NCBI RefSeq assembly: GCF_024298965.1
Contig: NZ_CP085193.1
Location: 11,656,001 to 11,720,000 of the forward strand
Source of the DNA: Streptomyces rapamycinicus NRRL 5491
GTDB taxonomy: Bacteria; Actinomycetota; Actinomycetes; Streptomycetales; Streptomycetaceae
Direction: 5' to 3'
Length of the DNA: 64,000 nt
Below are positions 60,272 through 64,000 of the stretch, one piece after another (the stretch's first letter is position 1; each line of letters opens with the position of its first letter). The notes beneath the pieces were generated by a model. That model worked only from the letters and a program-made list of their open reading frames with translations. It searched no databases and had not been told where the DNA came from. A program made the translations under genes and the position numbers.

Positions 60272-61423
60272 ATGGACTCCGTCTCCTTCCTTCTGGTGGC
60301 CGTCATCCTCACGGCACTGGCCTTCGACTTCACCAACGGCTTCCACGACACGGCCAATTCGATGGCCACGTCCATCGCCACGGGGGCGCTGTCGCCCCGG
60401 CTCGCCGTCCTCGTCGCCGCGGTGCTCAATCTGGCCGGGGCGTTCCTCTCCACGGAAGTGGCCAAGACGATCTCCAACGGCATCGTCGACGACGCCAAGG
60501 TCTCCCCGGTCATGATTTTCGCGGGGCTGATCGGGGCGATCCTGTGGAACATGATCACCTGGCTCGCCGGGCTGCCGTCGAGCTCCTCGCACGCCCTGTT
60601 CGGCGGGCTGATCGGCGCGGTGTGGGTGGGCGCCGGGGAATCCGCGGTGCGCTTCACCGCGATCGTCCAGAAGATCGTGATTCCGGCGGTCACCTCACCG
60701 GTGGTGGCCTGTGTGGTGGCCATGCTGGCGACCTATCTCGCGTATGTGATCACCCACCGCGCGGCCGCCCCCGTGACGCGGAAGGGCTTCCGTGCGGGCC
60801 AGGTGGGATCCGCGTCCCTGGTGGCCCTCGCCCACGGCACCAACGACGCGCAGAAGACGATGGGGGTCATCACCCTCACCCTCATCGCCGGTGGTGTGCT
60901 CGGCCATGGCTCCGGGCCACCGTGGTGGGTGGTGCTCAGCGCCGGTCTGGCGATCTCACTCGGCACCTATGTCGGCGGGTGGCGGATCATCCGGACCATG
61001 GGCAAGGGGCTGACCGACATCCAGCCCCCGCAGGGCTTCGCCGCCGAGACCAGCGCCACGGCGGTGATCCTGGCCTCCTCGCACCTGGGCTTCCCGCTGT
61101 CCACCACGCAGGTGTGCACGGGCAGCATCCTGGGCGCCGGGCTCGGCCGCAGGCTGGCCCATGTGCGCTGGGGGATCGCCGGGCGGATCGCGGTGTCCTG
61201 GCTGCTGACCCTGCCCGCGGCGGCGGCCGTGGGTGGGGTGGCGGCCTGGGTGGCGGGCCAGGGCAACACGGGGGTGGCCCTGGTCGCGGGCGTCGCCGTC
61301 GCGGCGGCGGTGGGCTTCTACGTGCTCTCGCGCCGGCGCCCGGTGAACCCGGACAACGTCAACGAGCCGCGGGTTCCCGAGCGCGCCGGGCGCACCCTGG
61401 ACACGACCGTCCGACCCGGCTAG
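60272..61423 (+). CDS. Inorganic phosphate transporter, PiT family
   Basis: 383 residues from ATG 60272, GGAGG six bases upstream. Two PiT signature motifs: FDFTNGFHDTANSMATSIATGAL near 20-42 and LAHGTNDAQKTMGVITLTL near 190; ten or so TM helices. Proton- or sodium-coupled phosphate (or metal-phosphate) uptake in the cytoplasmic membrane. The TAG stop codon lies inside the left terminal inverted repeat of the element at 61420-61614, so the last residues may be determined by that insertion. Confidence 0.93.
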   Translation: MDSVSFLLVAVILTALAFDFTNGFHDTANSMATSIATGALSPRLAVLVAAVLNLAGAFLSTEVAKTISNGIVDDAKVSPVMIFAGLIGAILWNMITWLAGLPSSSSHALFGGLIGAVWVGAGESAVRFTAIVQKIVIPAVTSPVVACVVAMLATYLAYVITHRAAAPVTRKGFRAGQVGSASLVALAHGTNDAQKTMGVITLTLIAGGVLGHGSGPPWWVVLSAGLAISLGTYVGGWRIIRTMGKGLTDIQPPQGFAAETSATAVILASSHLGFPLSTTQVCTGSILGAGLGRRLAHVRWGIAGRIAVSWLLTLPAAAAVGGVAAWVAGQGNTGVALVAGVAVAAAVGFYVLSRRRPVNPDNVNEPRVPERAGRTLDTTVRPG

Positions 61424-61614
61424 GGGGCTTCTGACGGATCTCCGTGGAGGAAGGAGCGGCGTCAGGGGGCACCTCCCAGCGGTAGCTGGGGGAGCGTGCT
61501 CTCGGCGTGCCGGGCGGAAGCCCTCGTAGCGGAGCTACTAGGGGTTTTGTCCGGTGCGGCGAGAGGGCGTGCCGGGCGTCGCGACGCCGCGGAGATCCAT
61601 CAGAAGCCCCCTAG
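61420..61614. mobile_element. 195-bp MITE-like element with 25-bp inverted terminal repeats
   Basis: Left arm 61420-61444 and right arm 61590-61614 are inverted complements over 25 bp with one mismatch (C versus T). Inside are three further structures: CTCCCAGC..GCTGGGGGAG (a repeat I recall as common in Streptomyces), GTAGC-GGA-GCTAC, and the perfect palindrome GGCGTCGCGACGCC (61575-61588). No coding capacity. GACCC occurs at 61413-61417 and at 61615-61619, a possible target duplication. Non-autonomous element. Confidence 0.72.
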
Positions 61615-61639
61615 GACCCACGAGAAGGAGGTGATCCGT

Positions 61640-61879
61640 ATGGGCACCACCTGGGGCACGATCGGCGGGGTCTTCGGGGTCAGCCTCGGGGTCACCGTCC
61701 TGGTGGTCGTGATGTTCTCCCTCGGCGTCACCGCATGGGCCCGCGCCGGTGGCGGCACCCCGCGCCACGGGGGCCGCCGCGGCCGTCTCGACAGGGTGGC
61801 GGCGGCCGCGGCGGTGGTGTGCTTCGCCGCGTGCCTGGCGATCGCCGCCTATGGAATCGAGCTGATCATTCCCGGCTGA
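61640..61879 (+). CDS. Small membrane protein after pit
   Basis: 79 residues from ATG 61640. AAGGAGGTGATCC (61625-61637) matches the 16S rRNA 3' end over 13 nt, the longest ribosome site in the window, with GGAGG eight bases before the ATG. Two TM helices: TIGGVFGVSLGVTVLVVVMF and VAAAAAVVCFAACLAIAAYG. A loop (ARAGGGTPRHGGRRGRLDR) is basic. Function unknown; similar small proteins often accompany phosphate transporters in actinobacteria. Confidence 0.72.
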   Translation: MGTTWGTIGGVFGVSLGVTVLVVVMFSLGVTAWARAGGGTPRHGGRRGRLDRVAAAAAVVCFAACLAIAAYGIELIIPG

Positions 61880-61956
61880 CTCCGCTTGCGACAATGGAAC
61901 GCCACCGAGCACCGCCCGCACCGCGGTGCTCTTGTCCACGCGGGAGACCACGCACG

Positions 61957-62799
61957 GTGTCAGATACGACCGAACCCCCCTCCGCCGACCCGGCCGCCGC
62001 GCACCGCCCCGCCCTGCGGGCCGACTGCGCCAACTGCTTCGGGCTGTGCTGTGTCGCCCTGCCCTTCGCGGCCTCCACGGACTTCGCGATCGGCAAGGAC
62101 GCGGGGGAGCCCTGCCGCAACCTCCGGGCCGACTTCCGCTGCGGTATCCACTCCCGGCTGCGCGAGGAGGGCTTCCCGGGCTGCACGGTCTACGACTGCT
62201 TCGGCGCCGGGCAGAAGGTCTCCCAGCTCACCTTCGACGGCCGCGACTGGCGGCGGCACCCCGGGACGGCCTCCGAGATGTTCGCCGCCTTCCCCGTCAT
62301 GCGCCACCTCCACGAACTGCTCTGGTACCTCACCGAGGCGCTGGCCCTCCCGGCCGCCCGGCCCGTCCACGGCGCGCTGCGTGAGGCGCTGCGGGAGACC
62401 GAGCGCCTCACCCTCGGCAGCGCCTCCGAGCTGAGGGAACTCGATGTGGCGGCCCACCGCGACCGGGTCAATCAGCTGCTGCTGCGCACGAGCGAGCTGG
62501 TGCGGGCCCGGATCCCGGGCAAGAAGAAGAACCGCAGGGGAGCCGATCTCATCGGCGCCGACCTGAGGGGAGCCGATCTGCGGGGCGCCAACCTCCGCGG
62601 CGCCTGTCTCATCGCGGCGAACCTCACCCGGGCCGATCTGACGGCGGCCGATCTGATCGGAGCCGACTTCCGGGACGCCGACCTGAGCGCGGCCGACCTG
62701 CGGGGGGCCGTCTTCCTCACCCAGGCCCAGCTGAACGCGGCCAAGGGTGACGCCGCCACCCGGCTGCCGCCGTCCCTCACCCGCCCCGCGCACTGGTGA
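61957..62799 (+). CDS. Pentapeptide-repeat protein with Cys-rich N-terminal domain
   Basis: 280 residues from GTG 61957. N-terminal domain with clustered Cys: CANCFGLCCVALPF, then GEPCRNLRADFRCGIH and PGCTVYDCFGAGQ, suggesting a zinc or Fe-S site. The C-terminal 90 residues are A(D/N)LxG pentapeptide repeats (ADLIGADLRGADLRGANLRGA), forming a right-handed quadrilateral helix like MfpA/Qnr. Mimicry of DNA (gyrase) or a simple scaffold is possible; unproven. Confidence 0.85.
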   Translation: MSDTTEPPSADPAAAHRPALRADCANCFGLCCVALPFAASTDFAIGKDAGEPCRNLRADFRCGIHSRLREEGFPGCTVYDCFGAGQKVSQLTFDGRDWRRHPGTASEMFAAFPVMRHLHELLWYLTEALALPAARPVHGALREALRETERLTLGSASELRELDVAAHRDRVNQLLLRTSELVRARIPGKKKNRRGADLIGADLRGADLRGANLRGACLIAANLTRADLTAADLIGADFRDADLSAADLRGAVFLTQAQLNAAKGDAATRLPPSLTRPAHW

Positions 62800-62838
62800 C
62801 CCCGCCGCGCCACCACGCGGTGTGCGACCCTGGCTGCC

Positions 62839-64000
62839 ATGTCCGACACCGTCGACGCGCCCGTGATCCGCAGCGATGAGCCAGGATCGTTCGCTCGGAG
62901 TGTGCTGGCCGAGCGCCATCCCGCACTGATCGAGAAGGTGCGCGACGCCTTCCCGTACGGCCCCGGGCAGCACCGCGCCCTCGACGCGTTGCGCGACAAC
63001 GCCGCCGAGGGCACCATCGCCCCGCTCCCGCCCACCGCGTACGACCACGACCGGTGGGCGGTGTGGGGCCGGGAACACTTCGGCCGGTCCTGGTTCGACG
63101 TCCCGTTCCTGTGGGCGGAGAGCTACTTCTACCGCCGGCTCCTGGAGGCCGTGGGCTACTTCGCGGACGGCCCCTGGCGGGGCGTTGACCCGTTCCGCCC
63201 CTTCAAACAGGCCGAGCTGGACACCCCCGAGGCCGAGGCCGAACTGGCCACGCTCGACGACCTCCTGCGCAAGCCCGCCGGGGAACAGGCGGCCGCGCTG
63301 GTGCACGGCTCACTCTGGGGCAACCGTGCGGACCTGGGCTTCCGCATCTCCGCATCGGCCGCGGACGCGCCTGGCGCCGACACCCCGCCGCTGGTCGCGG
63401 ACGACTCGGAGGCGCTGTGGTCGCTGCTGCCCGTCGGCTCCCCGGCCACACTGTGCGTGGTGGCGGACAACGCCGGGCGGGAGCTGCTCCCCGACCTCGT
63501 CCTCATCGACCATGTGCTCCACCACGGGCGCGCCGAGCGGGTGGTGCTCCAGGTGAAGCCGTATCCGTACTACGTATCCGACGCCACCACCGAGGATGTC
63601 GTCGACTGTCTGCGCCGTCTGGTGCGGGCGGAGGGCGCCGCGGCGGGGACCGGCGGACGGCTGTGGGCCGCCATGGGCGACGGGCGGCTCACGGTGCGGG
63701 CGCACGACTTCTTCCGCGCCCCGCTGCCGTACGAGCAGATGCCCGGCGATCTGCGCGGCGAGTTCGCCGCGGCCACGCTCACCGTCCTGAAGGGCGATCT
63801 GAACTACCGCCGCCTCGTCGGCGACCGGCTGTGGCCCCCGACCACCTCCTTCGCCGACCGCACCGGGTACTTCCCCGGCCCGGTGGCCGCGCTGCGCACC
63901 CTGAAGTCGGATGTCATCGTCGGGCTCGACGAGCGGACCGTGGCCACGCTGGACGCGCACGAGGACCACTGGCGCACCAGCGGCGCCCATGCGCTGATCC
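62839..64000 (+). CDS. ARMT1/DUF89-family metal-dependent phosphatase (3' end outside window)
   Basis: The frame runs from ATG 62839 to the right edge (387 residues visible). DUF89/damage-control phosphatase motifs: VVADNAGRELLPDLVLIDHVL (metal-binding Asp-Asn) and KGDLNYRRLVGDRLW (Lys-Gly-Asp), with the N-terminal helical domain (RHPALIEKVRDAFP). Such enzymes remove phosphate from damaged sugar phosphates or act on related metabolites. The last part is missing, so completeness cannot be checked. Confidence 0.9.
   Translation, partial: MSDTVDAPVIRSDEPGSFARSVLAERHPALIEKVRDAFPYGPGQHRALDALRDNAAEGTIAPLPPTAYDHDRWAVWGREHFGRSWFDVPFLWAESYFYRRLLEAVGYFADGPWRGVDPFRPFKQAELDTPEAEAELATLDDLLRKPAGEQAAALVHGSLWGNRADLGFRISASAADAPGADTPPLVADDSEALWSLLPVGSPATLCVVADNAGRELLPDLVLIDHVLHHGRAERVVLQVKPYPYYVSDATTEDVVDCLRRLVRAEGAAAGTGGRLWAAMGDGRLTVRAHDFFRAPLPYEQMPGDLRGEFAAATLTVLKGDLNYRRLVGDRLWPPTTSFADRTGYFPGPVAALRTLKSDVIVGLDERTVATLDAHEDHWRTSGAHALI

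Noticed and set aside
1..64000. tRNA, rRNA, CRISPR arrays, integrase or transposase genes
   Set aside because: None recognised on either strand. The MITE-like element and decayed genes are the only mobile or broken features, and there is no phage or conjugative module.

Overview
The window is GC-rich actinobacterial chromosome, almost certainly Streptomyces or a very close relative. The grounds are the codon use, frequent GTG starts, ATGA-type overlaps between operon genes, an AfsR-like SARP regulator, a DUF574-type methyltransferase, a streptogrisin-type protease, and the 'cacctcccagc..gctgggggag' repeat that I recall from Streptomyces intergenic regions. No rRNA, tRNA, CRISPR array or transposase gene was found. 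The content is accessory metabolism, transport and regulation rather than core housekeeping.

Layout. 0-10.3 kb: cation efflux protein (cut by the left edge), small membrane protein, amino-acid permease, a radical SAM protein with unusual cysteine spacing, an NAD kinase paralogue, and a three-gene molybdenum hydroxylase operon of PaoABC type. 10.3-11.6 kb: secreted serine protease starting at TTG behind a perfect Shine-Dalgarno. 11.7-19.6 kb: a five-gene peptide-type ABC operon preceded by a tiny leader peptide resembling the cysteine-linked leader peptides of actinobacterial sulfur operons, next to a DsbA-like protein, an Rrf2 regulator and a divergent cupin. 19.7-25.7 kb: small acidic protein, XRE-cupin regulator divergent from a methyltransferase, acyltransferase, dihydroxyacetone kinase (dhaKL) and a true ACC deaminase. 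25.8-33.8 kb: SDR, BNR-repeat glycosidase with a LacI-type operator, TetR divergent from an Lnt/nitrilase-like membrane protein, a membrane-embedded spermidine-synthase-like protein, and a lipoprotein.

34.0-43.7 kb: a D-2-hydroxyacid dehydrogenase broken by one extra base in a G8 run, a histone-H1-like DNA-binding protein, a DcuS/CitA-type two-component system divergent from a NitT/TauT-type ABC transporter with an operator-like palindrome between them, a small RTX-like secreted protein and a PucR-type regulator. 43.8-49.7 kb: a glycosyltransferase facing an SDR / DMT-transporter / deacetylase operon (possible glycolipid module), a class II fumarase, and a decayed region holding an isocitrate/isopropylmalate dehydrogenase remnant. 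49.7-56.0 kb: MEDS/ATPase regulator, leaderless alpha/beta hydrolase, DUF574 methyltransferase, AfsR-like SARP. 56.1-64 kb: TauD-type dioxygenase with a candidate upstream ORF, a LysR regulator divergent from a SnoaL plus FAD-monooxygenase operon, a phosphate transporter whose stop codon lies in a 195-bp MITE-like element, a small membrane protein with a 13-nt Shine-Dalgarno, a pentapeptide-repeat protein and an ARMT1/DUF89 phosphatase (cut by the right edge).

Two themes recur. First, sulfur: the leader peptide, Rrf2 protein, DsbA-like protein, ABC importer, TauD and a TauT-type transporter are all within one window. Second, many promoters here place the -10 hexamer 6-9 nt before the start codon, which implies leaderless mRNAs (rrf2, cupin, xre, hydrolase, lysR and both small upstream ORFs). 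All functions are inferred by reading the sequence; no database search was run.
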